Assembly (NCBI GenBank): GCA_964019425.1
Contig: OZ025819.1
Span: forward strand, 124,001-188,000
Source of the DNA: Flectonema sp. DT1601
Lineage: Eukaryota > Euglenozoa > Diplonemea > Diplonemida > Diplonemidae
Direction: 5' to 3'
Length of the DNA: 64,000 nucleotides
Shown here in pieces: positions 11,001 through 19,823 of this stretch. Under the pieces are notes generated by a model. That model was not told the DNA's origin, searched no databases, and saw only the letters and a list, made by a program, of their open reading frames with translations. The translations under genes were made by a program, and so were the position numbers. Positions within the stretch are counted from its first letter, which is position 1; the number at the start of each line of letters is the position of its first letter.

Positions 11001-13035
11001 TTTGAACCGGTAAAAAGGATGACTGTGTTCGCAGAGCGGACAAATCCCCACCATTTCTTCAAAAAAGGTTTAATAATTTTGTCCATTTTTTTGGCAAAAG
11101 GGAGAGATAAGTCATGGATCATCAAACTCCATGTTAACCTTGACAATAACAAGTGTTGGACAGACCAAGCCTTCTGAGACCCATACAGTGGCATGGCGTC
11201 GACTTTTTTTAAAAAATTCCTGGTAAAAGTGGTCAGGCGCTCTCGCAATTTCTGTTCTTTGGCGTTCGGCTCAAACCAACGCCCGAGGTATTTGAACTCT
11301 CCAGCTTCCTGGAGATTCGTAATCGGAACATTGTTAATCTTCAGGTCCGGGTTAGCTGGTTTCCCTTGTACAAAGCTGTGGGCAATGCATTTCTGGGGTT
11401 TCGCTTTCATACCACGAGACCAGGAAAGAAACTGTTCGAGCGACTTGATTAGCAATTTTGCCCCCGCCTTTGATGACGTGGTAAGTTGTAAATCATCAGC
11501 AAAAGCTGCAACTAATAGTTGGAGGGATTTATTGTTAAACTCGTAGGCTTCCTGTTGATGAACTGCTAAGGAAAAGAGCAGTAGTTGGAATACCAAATTA
11601 AAAAGGGTTGGGGAGGAAACGCAGCCTTGAAAGACACCAACTTCAAAAGGGATAGTGGGCGTCAGGCCTTCTCCAACTCTGATTTGGACGCGCATGGAGG
11701 AATAATACCTTTTATAGAAACCGATTATTCTTTCGTGAATTCCGAAATATTTTAAAGCAAAGAAAATTAATTGATGTTTGACTGAGCCGAAAGCATCTGC
11801 CAAATCCACCCAGACAATTGTTAGGTTTTTCCGGAGAGCTTTCACTTCTTTAAAGATCTCTGAGGTGATCGTGGCATGTTCGATACACCCAGAGACACCT
11901 TTCCTAAAGCCTTTTTGAAAATTAAATTTAGAAAGAGTGTGGTTTGCGACGGCTTCCTGAATAACCGTATTAAAAATTTTCCCGTCGCAGTTGCCCACAG
12001 CTATCGGTCTCGTTTTCGAGATGTCTTTCCCATCGGAGTTGGGCTTTGGGAGCATTGTTACAAATGCTAAGCCCCAACTATCCGGATAGGCCTTGAGTTC
12101 GAAAATTCTCTTTAATACCTTGTAAAGTGCTTCCATAAAAGTTGGGACCTTTTTCCATACAACATAAGGTATGCAATTGGGACCAGGGGCACATTTGTTT
12201 TTTTTCTTTGATAAGAGAATACCAAACTGTTCGAAGCTCGGGAACTGGATATCATCCATTGTCTTGTAGTCAGACTTAGGTAAAAAAGAGGGATGGGTGA
12301 AATCAGTTTTTTTTTTTTCATTGTCACAATAATTGTTTTTAAAATGTTCAATTATTTTTTCCTCTGGAATATCAAGGGAGGGGGGTTGAGGATCTTCTTT
12401 TTGGAGTTCTTCTTTTATGGCAGTAAATGGATTTTGACGAAATTTATCTTGTAATTTTTTGAATAAATTTTTCTTTTCTAAATTCCGATACATTCGGAAA
12501 ATCCTTTTCATTCTCGTTCTTGCCTCTTTCCATTTGACAGCGTTCTCTATAGAAGGCCCAGATTTGCGGAGCTCCTGTCTTAGCTGTTTCATTTCCAGAC
12601 GACATTCAAGTTTTTCTTGGTCGAGGATGACCTCTTCCCTTGATTTCTGTTTGCGGGGTAAATTCCGCTTTGTTTCTTCAAAGAAACCGCTACATATTTG
12701 ATAAACCGTTTTGAGTAGTTTATCAAGTTGGTCGGCAGGTTTTGAAGAGTTTTCTGTTTCGACGGTGAAAGTTTGAAGTTTTTCTGCAGCAGAAACGTCG
12801 ATGTCCTTCCATTCAGTTCCAAAAGATCGGAATTTGAGACGAGATGGGTGTAACGGGGTAAAAGTGGGTGTTGTAGAGTTATAAGGAACGAAAGCTGTTT
12901 GTGAAGTTTTAAAATCTACAGATTCTCCTACAAAGGGAGGTTCCAGGTCTGAATTATTCCCTGTGAGGGGAGACAGAGGTGTACCTTTACATGTACCGTT
13001 AACACAGTGTTTCGCTCTCGTAGCTTCTGTACTTT
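8040..13035 (-). mobile_element. RLE-type (R2/NeSL/CRE-like) non-LTR retrotransposon
   Basis: A LINE on the - strand. Its single long frame encodes reverse transcriptase, a CCHC zinc knuckle and a PD-(D/E)XK restriction-like endonuclease in the order typical of site-specific R2/NeSL/CRE elements. The 3' untranslated part is under 100 bp (8131 down to about 8040) and has no poly(A) tail; it runs straight into the outer end of the inverted-repeat arm. The 5' limit is uncertain. The frame stays open upstream of the first ATG to a stop near 13033, so the element may be 5' truncated there or may start without an ATG. A 138-bp piece of it, about 98% identical, is found at 16449-16586. Confidence 0.85.
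8132..12592 (-). CDS. Reverse transcriptase / RLE endonuclease polyprotein with coiled-coil extension
   Basis: The 1486-residue frame (from its first ATG) reverse-transcribes element RNA at a nick cut by its own nuclease. A pre-RT basic coiled region (1-90) comes first. RT motifs follow: CAPGPNCIPY (134), RPIAV (195), DLADAF (263) and the catalytic FADD (364-367). The thumb runs to about 600. A CCHC knuckle uses C700, C703, H712 and C717. The RLE nuclease shows RPD (812), ELT (829-831), a lysine pair near 847 and EVGVRGN. After about residue 930 comes a tail of about 550 residues, rich in heptad-like Glu/Leu/Gln and ending in an Arg-rich stretch (RYRYNRRR). RLE elements I know end soon after the nuclease, so this tail is unusual. 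The frame is intact. In-frame sequence continues some 440 nt upstream without a Met and includes a CVNGTC word, so the N-terminus given is a minimum. Confidence 0.85.
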   Translation of the reverse strand: MKQLRQELRKSGPSIENAVKWKEARTRMKRIFRMYRNLEKKNLFKKLQDKFRQNPFTAIKEELQKEDPQPPSLDIPEEKIIEHFKNNYCDNEKKKTDFTHPSFLPKSDYKTMDDIQFPSFEQFGILLSKKKNKCAPGPNCIPYVVWKKVPTFMEALYKVLKRIFELKAYPDSWGLAFVTMLPKPNSDGKDISKTRPIAVGNCDGKIFNTVIQEAVANHTLSKFNFQKGFRKGVSGCIEHATITSEIFKEVKALRKNLTIVWVDLADAFGSVKHQLIFFALKYFGIHERIIGFYKRYYSSMRVQIRVGEGLTPTIPFEVGVFQGCVSSPTLFNLVFQLLLFSLAVHQQEAYEFNNKSLQLLVAAFADDLQLTTSSKAGAKLLIKSLEQFLSWSRGMKAKPQKCIAHSFVQGKPANPDLKINNVPITNLQEAGEFKYLGRWFEPNAKEQKLRERLTTFTRNFLKKVDAMPLYGSQKAWSVQHLLLSRLTWSLMIHDLSLPFAKKMDKIIKPFLKKWWGFVRSANTVILFTGSKNTVGLRHKRVETLYKQAQSIKLDILRSSQDSDMHGVYNVIMEKSSNWSKKFSASAEWERLIKFFSYRSLAKQSAGLGHRLRDLRTTRPDLLKRFEVEATDELLNSLNKLQVQGQWKEWSKCMINDFTWNKVLREGNPAYISFQLKAVTNTLPSQDNLKRWNITNVDQNCVLCGKVNPTLRHVLTGCPVSLTQGRFTWRHDSVLKRIVIFLEELIIKANKRKENLPPPSQTFLKTGENKPLERISKETGELSLANDWVILDDVGDNRLIVPLEVCHVSSSLRPDIFIYSFFAKRALILELTCPNEDRFETSHVLKEKKYLKLRDSIIANGFDCNIFTIEVGVRGNICMDQLNIWTRHIGSPLAPTKALFCECTRIARQCSYVLFQTRNLPTWHSRPLMRSIKEEPATASFIKDGKEIFPVEEVKIHKVTKLKTIEKLTIERSWLEKCFIWQTCYASALSILLIANGSSSPAPSVLLDEDELTGLSLSFSSISSISFQTPPPELMSTGSQTLLTDFAMVIRTQSDMGSQTPLYKKKEGKLRLKLSLKCQILENELEQMKERIFYVLFLFYFNAMSASLEKDKQLLNGLPVEIKATNQDPSSLPPAPPVLIIEKDRKEYELLEGVIQRLTAERDESKTSLSALVRQYDLVEDYRKRELANLTQRADLSEMALFNYHQRFVLLSNELETKCNEERESKIRLFYTQQEVESLRAARPRMTHFSQQVSPRTPVLYESVAMMKIAKNYLSLFTTTSSLFTPLIKPLIPTLNYITPLCPLASIPPTMPQSEALDRTPTKILRQESHVISVKENTPIARQWSEGRIDLLENYCRAVDDSLETNEKAAELSEQLLDAQLRLSELNHQRCTTHAEQLEQSMMLTGLASDLNAQLALARSQIAALKFQLASWAEGLSPPDTEEHEENETPPRKSERSTLKKRTPPSRYRYNRRRCSADDVHGDSTPL

Positions 13036-13673
13036 ATTGATTTCGCAACCTAATATTCGCAATACTGTTGAAATATATATGTGAAGTGGGGAAAGGGCTA
13101 GTCCATAGAATGATGCTCATAAGACTAAAGAGACAATGCTTTTACCCCACAATTTGTATGAAATCAAGGTAGGTGACGAAGAGAAGCCGAGAGGAGGAAT
13201 GAACGGATGGATGGATTCTGCAGTTATAGAGATGTATGAACTACAGAAGAGAAATCTGACATCATGAAAGAAACACCACTGAGTACAATAAGACGAAGGG
13301 CTCATTTAGTAGCCAGTCAATCTTGCTGTTTAATTATGCTGATTAATTTTATTATGTAACTCCTGCTTTATATTAGACAAATAAAGCTAACAATCTTGTT
13401 CTTCTAAACATCCTCTATGAAAGATTCTTAAGCAAGCAGGAAAGCTGAATGCTGAAAGGTGGCTGACAGTTTAAAGATGTGGAGAACACTTATTTAGATG
13501 AAGACGTAAATTAGATTGAACTCACATGAGGATTATAAACATGTCAACAACTCAAAGAATAAGGGTTAATCGAGTAACCCGTCAAACCATGCTGTTGTAA
13601 CTATTATGCTGATTATTTAAATTTTATTTTTACGTAACTCTTGCTGCACATTAGACTAAACTATCTCAGTCTT
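13036..13673. other. Intergenic sequence with a diverged direct repeat
   Basis: No gene is recognisable. Two segments, about 13296-13382 and 13561-13660, align as a diverged direct repeat. They share aaggg, the words gctgtt and ttatgctgatta, tgtaactc / cgtaactc, and ttagac followed by aaa. The unit may be an old transposon fragment or a duplicated spacer. Confidence 0.5.
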
Positions 13674-14987
13674 TGAGGCGATCGGCAGGGGTGGAGGTTT
13701 CACGAATTTTCACGATCCTTCACGGTTTGTCACGAGTTGTCACTACCTATCACGAAAATTCACGAATATTCACTGCCAAAAAGCATGGTGAAAAATCGTG
13801 AATAATCGTGAATTTTCGTGAATTTTGATATTGAGATTTGTGGTTTGGTAAAAAAAACTACTCAGGGGGGGCCTGAACTGCACTGCTTCTTAGTTGTCAT
13901 CAGTGCTTGTTAATCCTATCGTTCTCTACAGTTTATTGTTAATACTACTTCTCTTTAATCCAGCTCTTGTTACAGTTTCATGTGGTTGCTGAACTATTCT
14001 AGCACAGGTGGGTTGATAGGCATGTGTGGTGATCGTTGAAGTGGTGGGTTCCATCGAGTTGTATGTGCAGGATTGTGTGTTCCTCATTCGCAACCGGGAG
14101 AGTACCTTCTGCCTGGTAAGTGACACAACATCTGTGCTTGTTCATACGTGGGAATCGGTCGTTTGCTTACTTGCTTCGCAACAAGCACCGCATCTCTTTT
14201 AGGGCGTGCCCATTTAAAGAGAAGGTTACGAATGGGCGCTTCGGAACCTTAACATTTGCATGCTATGTGTTATCATGCCCGCTTCGAGGTATTCCATTCC
14301 TCAGGTGGGTTCTCACATTCTTGCAGCGCAACAAGCCTCATCAAGTACTCTCATCGTCGCAGGCGGGCATACGCTTACCTGATGTCTCTCAGTAACGAGG
14401 AAATGGGCAACATCATGGAGTTCATGTGTGCACAATATAGTATTGTGAATGGTGTGCTCAGACGTCTCATCTCATTCTCCCGGGAGCATCGCACTCCGCG
14501 ACAACTTCTCCAGTTTTGGGCAGCGGTTGCACGTGACATGTCGGAGGCAGCCACAATTGACATCTCATATTTGCTGAATGATCATGGTCGGGTTGTTACA
14601 GAACAGAACAGTCTGAACGAGAATGAGCCCCCTCAGTGATTAAACCCACCGCACACGCGATGCGCCGGTCCAAAGTCCGGAACCTCACCACAAGCGATGG
14701 TCAGGAAGGGTGATGGGTCACTGGGCACAAGCGATGCCCATTTAGTTGTCAAAGTGACATGTATGGCAAACTGAACAGGTTTGACATTGCACAGCACCAA
14801 CGGTACCATCTGGATATCACTCACTTTTTTCACTAGAATTCACACATTTTCACACATTTTCACGGGATTTCACTACCAGAAAGCAGCAAAAAATTAAGTG
14901 AAAAATCGTGAAAAATCGTGAAAAATCGTGAATTTTCGTGTAGCAAAGTGAAAAATCGTGAACACCTCCACCCTGCCGATCGCCTCA
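13674..14987. mobile_element. TIR element with tcacga subterminal repeats (1.3 kb)
   Basis: Left end tgaggcgatcggcagggg and right end ccctgccgatcgcctca are inverted copies of about 24 bp, with one base of length difference, each continuing into tggaggt. Inside both ends the hexamer tcacga and its complement tcgtga recur many times in A/T context, a layout typical of subterminal transposase-binding repeats in DNA transposons. The interior has one modest open frame at 14256-14639 that I cannot assign. A detached right end of the same family is at 16589-16680. The superfamily is undetermined, and no target-site duplication stands out. Confidence 0.8.
14256..14639 (+). CDS. Hypothetical 127-aa frame inside the TIR element
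   Basis: I do not recognise this frame. Its second half (from about residue 40) has plausible amphipathic helices (NEEMGNIMEFM, RQLLQFWAAVARDM) and normal composition, unlike the low-complexity frames nearby. It lies wholly between the two terminal inverted repeats, so if real it is an element protein. At this length it would be a fragment or accessory protein rather than a full transposase. It could also be chance. Confidence 0.3.
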   Translation: MHAMCYHARFEVFHSSGGFSHSCSATSLIKYSHRRRRAYAYLMSLSNEEMGNIMEFMCAQYSIVNGVLRRLISFSREHRTPRQLLQFWAAVARDMSEAATIDISYLLNDHGRVVTEQNSLNENEPPQ

Positions 14988-15067
14988 CAGAAGTACAGAA
15001 GTACAGAAGTACAGAAGTACAGAAGTACAGAAGTACAGAAGTACAGAAAAGTACAGAAGTACAGAAG
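14988..15067. repeat. 8-bp microsatellite (agtacaga)n
   Basis: About nine tandem copies of agtacaga, with a two-base interruption in the seventh to eighth unit. It starts directly at the right end of the TIR element and is followed by a T run. Replication slippage at the insertion junction is a possible origin. Confidence 0.9.
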
Positions 15068-15624
15068 AGTTACTTTTTTTTTTTTTTTTTTTTTTTTGGT
15101 TACACTCGTCTGTGCTACCAAACTCTTTGTTTTTGTTCTTTTCACTTCTATGTTTTGTCTTTCTTTTATACTTTCTTTTTGACTTAAGTCTGACAAATTG
15201 GAAAACACGGGAAACGTAGGTAGGCTCCGCCTGAGGACGTAAGAAGAGCGGCAACGAAGAAAATAAATGGTCACGCGTCCTTGAAATTGGACACATGAAG
15301 CTAATTCGGTTACCATTCCTACCATCGATAAGGAAAAACAAAGAATCGAGCATATAACTAGAGCGGTGGTCAAAGACCACTTGAACAGCCCGAAGGCCTG
15401 CCCTCAAGAGAAATTTATAAGGAGAATAGGAGAAGAAGGAGACAGGAGTGTTGGAAGAGACACTGCGACAACACCGAAGGTGATGTGCAGTTACCCAACC
15501 AGGAGATGATTGATAATGATGAAAATACTAAAATAATAACAAATTGATATTGGCGACTACATGTCACCTACATTACTTCCAAAGTCTAAGGTTAGATGTT
15601 TGTTCCATCCACCTTATGATCAAC
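15068..15624. other. Intergenic sequence without recognisable genes
   Basis: A T run followed by about 500 bp of mixed-composition sequence on which short frames do not rise above chance. I see no repeat or RNA gene here. Confidence 0.4.
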
Positions 15625-15825
15625 GCGCTAACTAATTATTCTTTTTTTTTTTTTTTTTTTTTTTTAATTCTTTTTATTTATTTTTAAAGAAAAAACAATC
15701 AGTTTAGCGTCTTGACCAGGACGGAAAATAGAAAGTAATCGACATAGTCGATCGATAAAAGAAAACAATGATAACATTGTTTATCTTTTTTTTTTTTTAT
15801 ATTCTTTTTATTTATTTTTTAACCC
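15625..15825 (-). repeat. Orphan satellite unit in reverse orientation
   Basis: One unit of the 1480-5555 satellite in reverse complement: caatcagtttagcgtcttga, then aggacggaaaatagaaagta, tcgacatagtcgatcgat and acaatgataacattgt, bounded by T runs. It shows that single satellite units move or persist outside the array. Confidence 0.88.
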
Positions 15826-16448
15826 ATTATGGACAGGGGCAAAAACCGGTTTTTTGACTTTTTTTGAAAAAAGAGCTAACGGGGAAAAGGGGTAGGGGGG
15901 CTCGGAAAGGTGATGTGACAAAGTGAACCGCCATTGCCTGCCCGTTAAAAATACACACACATTCACCACCTAAAGGGTGAACAGAACAAATGAAAACACC
16001 ACCAAAGACAAAAATAAGCTCAGTTCTTATGACTCCTTGAGCCTCTTCAATTTTGATGTTGTTGCGGGTGCAGGGGTCTTCCTCTCAATACATTCTTCCC
16101 GGATAGCACCTCCCGATTTTTTTATTTCAAACAGGACAGCAGGGGGAAAGTTTGTTTCGTACCCCCCGGGTGCTTAGCGTCACCCTCCATGCGATGCTTG
16201 CGCAGGAAGAGCCAAGGGTCGAGAACCCTTGAGATTACCTTTGTTTCTTTTTGTGACTGGATTGCAGTGGCGCAACCCATCACCCCACCTGTTGGTATCT
16301 TTTTATTTTTTTTATTTAAAGAAAAAAGCAGGCTAAGTCGCCTGAGCTGGCATCGCCAGAATATTTAACTTCACATGGCAATGTCAGCTCGTGAAGGGAT
16401 CCAGTTGGATCAAAGGTTTTCTCCCCCCACTCTATTTATCGTCATTGG
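15826..16448. other. Intergenic sequence without recognisable genes
   Basis: A mixed-composition stretch with no convincing frame on either strand and no repeat I can match elsewhere in the window. Confidence 0.4.
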
Positions 16449-16586
16449 TCGCTCGCCAGTCCCGTTAACATCATGGATTGCTCAAGCTGCTCTGCGTGAG
16501 TTGTACACCGTTGGTGATTCAGCTCCGAGAGGCGAAGTTGGGCATCCAAAAGTTGTTCTGAGAGCTCTGCCGCTTTCTCATTTGTT
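16449..16586 (-). mobile_element. Fragment of the RLE LINE (C-terminal extension)
   Basis: These 138 bp match 8367-8504 with two mismatches that I can see. The piece encodes part of the coiled-coil tail of the LINE protein (read on the - strand, around SEQLLDAQLRLSELNHQR). Both edges are abrupt, and the right edge abuts a TIR-element end with almost no spacer. Such high identity points to recent capture or conversion. Confidence 0.9.
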
Positions 16587-16588
16587 AA

Positions 16589-16680
16589 CCAGAAAGCAGC
16601 AAAAAATTAAGTGAAAAATCGTGAATTTTCGTGTAGCAAAGTGAAAAATCGTGAACACCTCCACCCTGCCGATCGCCTCA
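16589..16680. mobile_element. Detached right end of the 13674-type TIR element
   Basis: The sequence matches the right end of the element at 13674-14987, from ccagaaagcagc through the tcgtga repeats to ccctgccgatcgcctca. It lacks two of the internal gtgaaaaatc units. No left end or interior accompanies it. Together with the LINE piece at 16449 it forms a mosaic. Confidence 0.88.
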
Positions 16681-16683
16681 AAT

Positions 16684-16943
16684 TGGCATTTTACGCCCCC
16701 TTTGTTTTTTAACAATTCACTCAATTGTTGTATTTGTAATTGAAATAATTGCTGGTTTTGTGCTAACAACGACATCATTTGTTGCATCATGCCGTCGTTG
16801 TTATTCTGCTGCGAGTTTGGCTGCGAGACGTTTTGCTGTGCGCACTGCGTTTGTTCGTTCTTTTGCGATGGCATTAAAGCCATCCTTGTTTCCAACCTTT
16901 CCATTTTTTCATATACCCCCTTCCAACACATCAGATCCCGCAA
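16684..16943 (-). other. Unassigned Gln/Met-rich frame
   Basis: On the - strand about 85 residues are open, with a heptad-like Gln/Leu/Met-rich helix (MMSLLAQNQQLFQLQ). The frame then runs into the TIR-element end at 16680, so any gene here was cut off by that junction. Composition is protein-like, but I recognise no family and call it only a possible gene remnant. Confidence 0.3.
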
Positions 16944-18689
16944 AGGGTGTCAAACCCAGTTCATCATGGGCATCTGTCATAAAAAAAAAAAAAAATCTGA
17001 TGAACTGGCATCCTTGTGGTGCAGGGGATATAGGCAATCTGATTAAAGATCGGCCTTCCCTTTCCACATTGCCACAGAGCGTCTTCATCCATCATCTCCA
17101 ATCATTACCGCTCAGAAGGAAACAAAAAGGTACTGGTGCAAAACTGTTTGTTGTGTTTGTTTTTGGCTAAGGTAACAGCCGCAAAGTCACACAGAGACAT
17201 CGAAGAATAAGCATCATCGTTGGCGCTCCATGCATGTTACAGTCATGCTCACAATCATATTTTACATTAGGATGCTCTGTTGAGGTGGTGGCTGAGAAGC
17301 TTGATCAGTTTTGCGTCATGATCAGGAACTGCAAAAGACACAAAGATAGCAACAGAATACAGAATATATAAAGCAGGGCTTACATCAAGGAATGGCCAAA
17401 CCGCAACTATATCGACATCGAAGTTCTTATCATCATCAACACATCGGTCAGGTCGGTCTCTCTTTTTTGTTTTTTTTTGCACACAATTTACTTTTTTCCT
17501 CTACAGAGTTACAGATTGCATCAAGCACAAGATCAGCAAAAAGTGCGTTGGCAGATACTGGTGTAGAGGAAATTTTAATCCCGGGCGCATTTGGAACCTC
17601 ACCGGAAAGAAATAAAAAGCTGCCGAGGTTGACCCTTTTTCTCCTAATTGTTACATTTATTTTATACCAGGAGCAAAATTATCACTTTCACGTGGAGCCA
17701 GTGATATAGTGATGGGAAGTGAATTACTTCTTATTAGTCTTCAGAGACGCCTAGCTTTTTCCAACTTTCATCGAGAGTAACGCTTTCTTTTCGAGTGACT
17801 CCTACTCAGAGGTGCAGCTCTTACCTTCGACTCCTCAGTGGTGAGACCATAGGATCGAGAGTAGGTCAATCCATTTACTTGGTTGTCAATCCTCACTGAT
17901 TTCTGGCTGTATTTCCTGTTGCTCTAGCGGTTTATCTTTTTTTAATGGTCACAGCAGATCAGTAATCGTAACTCTAAACAGTTTCGGTATCTCATCTTCA
18001 TTGGTCACAGCTAATAGATATTTCTATCTGTTAAGCGGTTTATTTTTTTTGGCGGTCACAGCTGATCGATAATTCTAACTTGCTGCTTTAGACAGCTTGT
18101 TTTCTTTTGAATCTTTTGCGATGAACCTGTACCTTGCTTTTCAACTATAGGATAATAATATAATTTCAATTTTCTCTCTCCCTTCCCCTTTCCAAACAAG
18201 CACTCGAAGAAGTAAAAAACTGGGATATAATGCAGCCCGAAATTCTGACACAACTGCAGAGTCACTTATATGTCTGAAATTCTCACGGAAGGTCGATGTA
18301 AAGCAGAGTGGGATGGAGGGAAGGTTGTACTTATCAAGAGAGTGCGGACACAGCAATCAATTAATCTGATTCACTTCACCATCAGATGTACGATGGTCGT
18401 GGGGGGTGGTAATGTTGCTGGTGTCACATTTTACATAGGTAATAAGACAAAGCTAAGAACCTAGTGATTGATCAATACAGAAAGGTGTTGTTTGGTAGAG
18501 AGGAACTATGAAGTGAAACAATCAAGAATGGCCAACACCAACTCACTCATAACACAATAGTTGTTCAGGATGTTGGTTGTCAATGTGGAAAGACTAACAT
18601 GGAAATGAACCTATTACTCGACAAGAACCTACTCTGTTGTGACACCCTCACAATAATTTTAACCTCTTTACCAACCCAAGTATCAAAAA
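16944..18689. other. Intergenic sequence with short dispersed repeats
   Basis: No convincing gene. Around 17927-17990 and 18033-18095 the words agcggttta, then a T run, ggtcacagc and gatc recur, with a third ggtcacagct at about 18002. These look like small diverged direct repeats. Frames in this stretch are short and overlap simple sequence. Confidence 0.4.
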
Positions 18690-19071
18690 CTTCTTGAAAA
18701 TCTTTGGGGGGAGGCAAGAAAAGTTATACAAGAAGGTTAAGGATCGTCCGACCATATTCGAAGCCCATGACTCATTTGATACCTTCGACATCGACACTCT
18801 GGATTCGGGGTTACAGAATCTGATGGTGTTGGACGACATCGTTCTTGAACGTGATCAGAAGAAATTCATTGAACTCTCTCGTGGACGACAACTTAGCATC
18901 TCAACCATCTACATCAGTCAATCAAAAAAAAAAAAAAAAAAAAAAAGAAAAAAATTCTTTACTTTAACAGCTTTTCTTGTTTTGAAAAGATATTTAATAT
19001 TTCTCTTACAGGAGATCCCAACAGACAAGGTATATTTTAGTTTATGTTGTATTGCTGACTTTGTGATGTGA
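18690..19071 (+). mobile_element. Fossil fragment resembling an A32-type packaging ATPase (Polinton/virophage-like)
   Basis: The frame carries a Walker-B-like segment (MVLDDIVLERDQK) followed by ELSRGRQLSISTIYISQS. That is the arrangement seen in FtsK/HerA-type packaging ATPases of Polintons, virophages and related elements, in which a hydrophobic strand ending in DD precedes RGR and an I-Y-I/L-S-Q motif. Only part of the domain is present and the element is broken. No capsid, protease, integrase or polymerase gene is recognisable around it, nor any element ends. It is treated here as an old, partial remnant of uncertain extent and age. Confidence 0.5.
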
Positions 19072-19229
19072 ATGAGTTTCCCTTTCTTCTGTACCGTCTT
19101 CTAAATGCACAGCCTCAGTTTCTTACTAAAAAACCTCTTGGTAAGTCTCTCACGGTAATGTTTCTGTTTATTTCCAGTTTGCATCATATTAAATAACAAT
19201 TTACCAGAGATTTAAAAAAAAAAAAAAAA

Positions 19230-19547
19230 ATGCTTAGAAATACAGCCCCGTGTTTGTTTAAGTGGCCGCGTTCCTACCATCCAGAAAAAGGTGGAAGAAT
19301 CGCAATGAAATTATTTACGTCGGGTAGAGAGATAGTTATACGACAGAAGATTAAGAGAGAGGTGCAAACACTTAGAAATTGGTCAACTGCGGGTCACTTT
19401 TGGTACAATACAACTTGTAGGAAGAGGATTGCATCTGACCCTGATAAATTCACTGAAATTGCGTATGACCCTGTTGTAGGAAGAGAAACGTTGTTTACTC
19501 AAAGGAAGTTTGGAAAGGACTTTGCAAAAATGAAGTGGACACAATAA
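19230..19547 (+). CDS. Hypothetical 105-aa basic protein
   Basis: The frame starts right after an A run and encodes a basic protein of normal composition (FKWPRSYHPEKGG, REIVIRQKIKREVQTLRNW). I do not recognise it. It follows the fossil ATPase fragment by about 160 bp on the same strand and could belong to the same remnant or be a chance frame. There is no signal peptide or membrane segment. Confidence 0.3.
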   Translation: MLRNTAPCLFKWPRSYHPEKGGRIAMKLFTSGREIVIRQKIKREVQTLRNWSTAGHFWYNTTCRKRIASDPDKFTEIAYDPVVGRETLFTQRKFGKDFAKMKWTQ

Positions 19548-19823
19548 CACATTCATCTACGGATAGGACATCATCATCGAGGAAAAGAACCAATGTTGTA
19601 CCACTATGTGAGCCTCACATTAGTGATCGATAACGAGCTTCTTGATATTATTACCTTCAGGATTGAAATCGAATAAATTGGTACTCACGTTCATTAGTCA
19701 CATTCGGTGTTACGGTTTTAGTAAAAGAAGAGGAATCTGTAATTGTGTTTATATTATGTTACTTTGGCAATAGTCTTTATTCTCTAATAATTTCTTTTAA
19801 GTGTTGACTTATACTTTTAGTTT

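Noticed and set aside
14894-15407. Overlapping frames over the agtacaga microsatellite
   Set aside because: Microsatellite and T-run translations with no protein-like composition.
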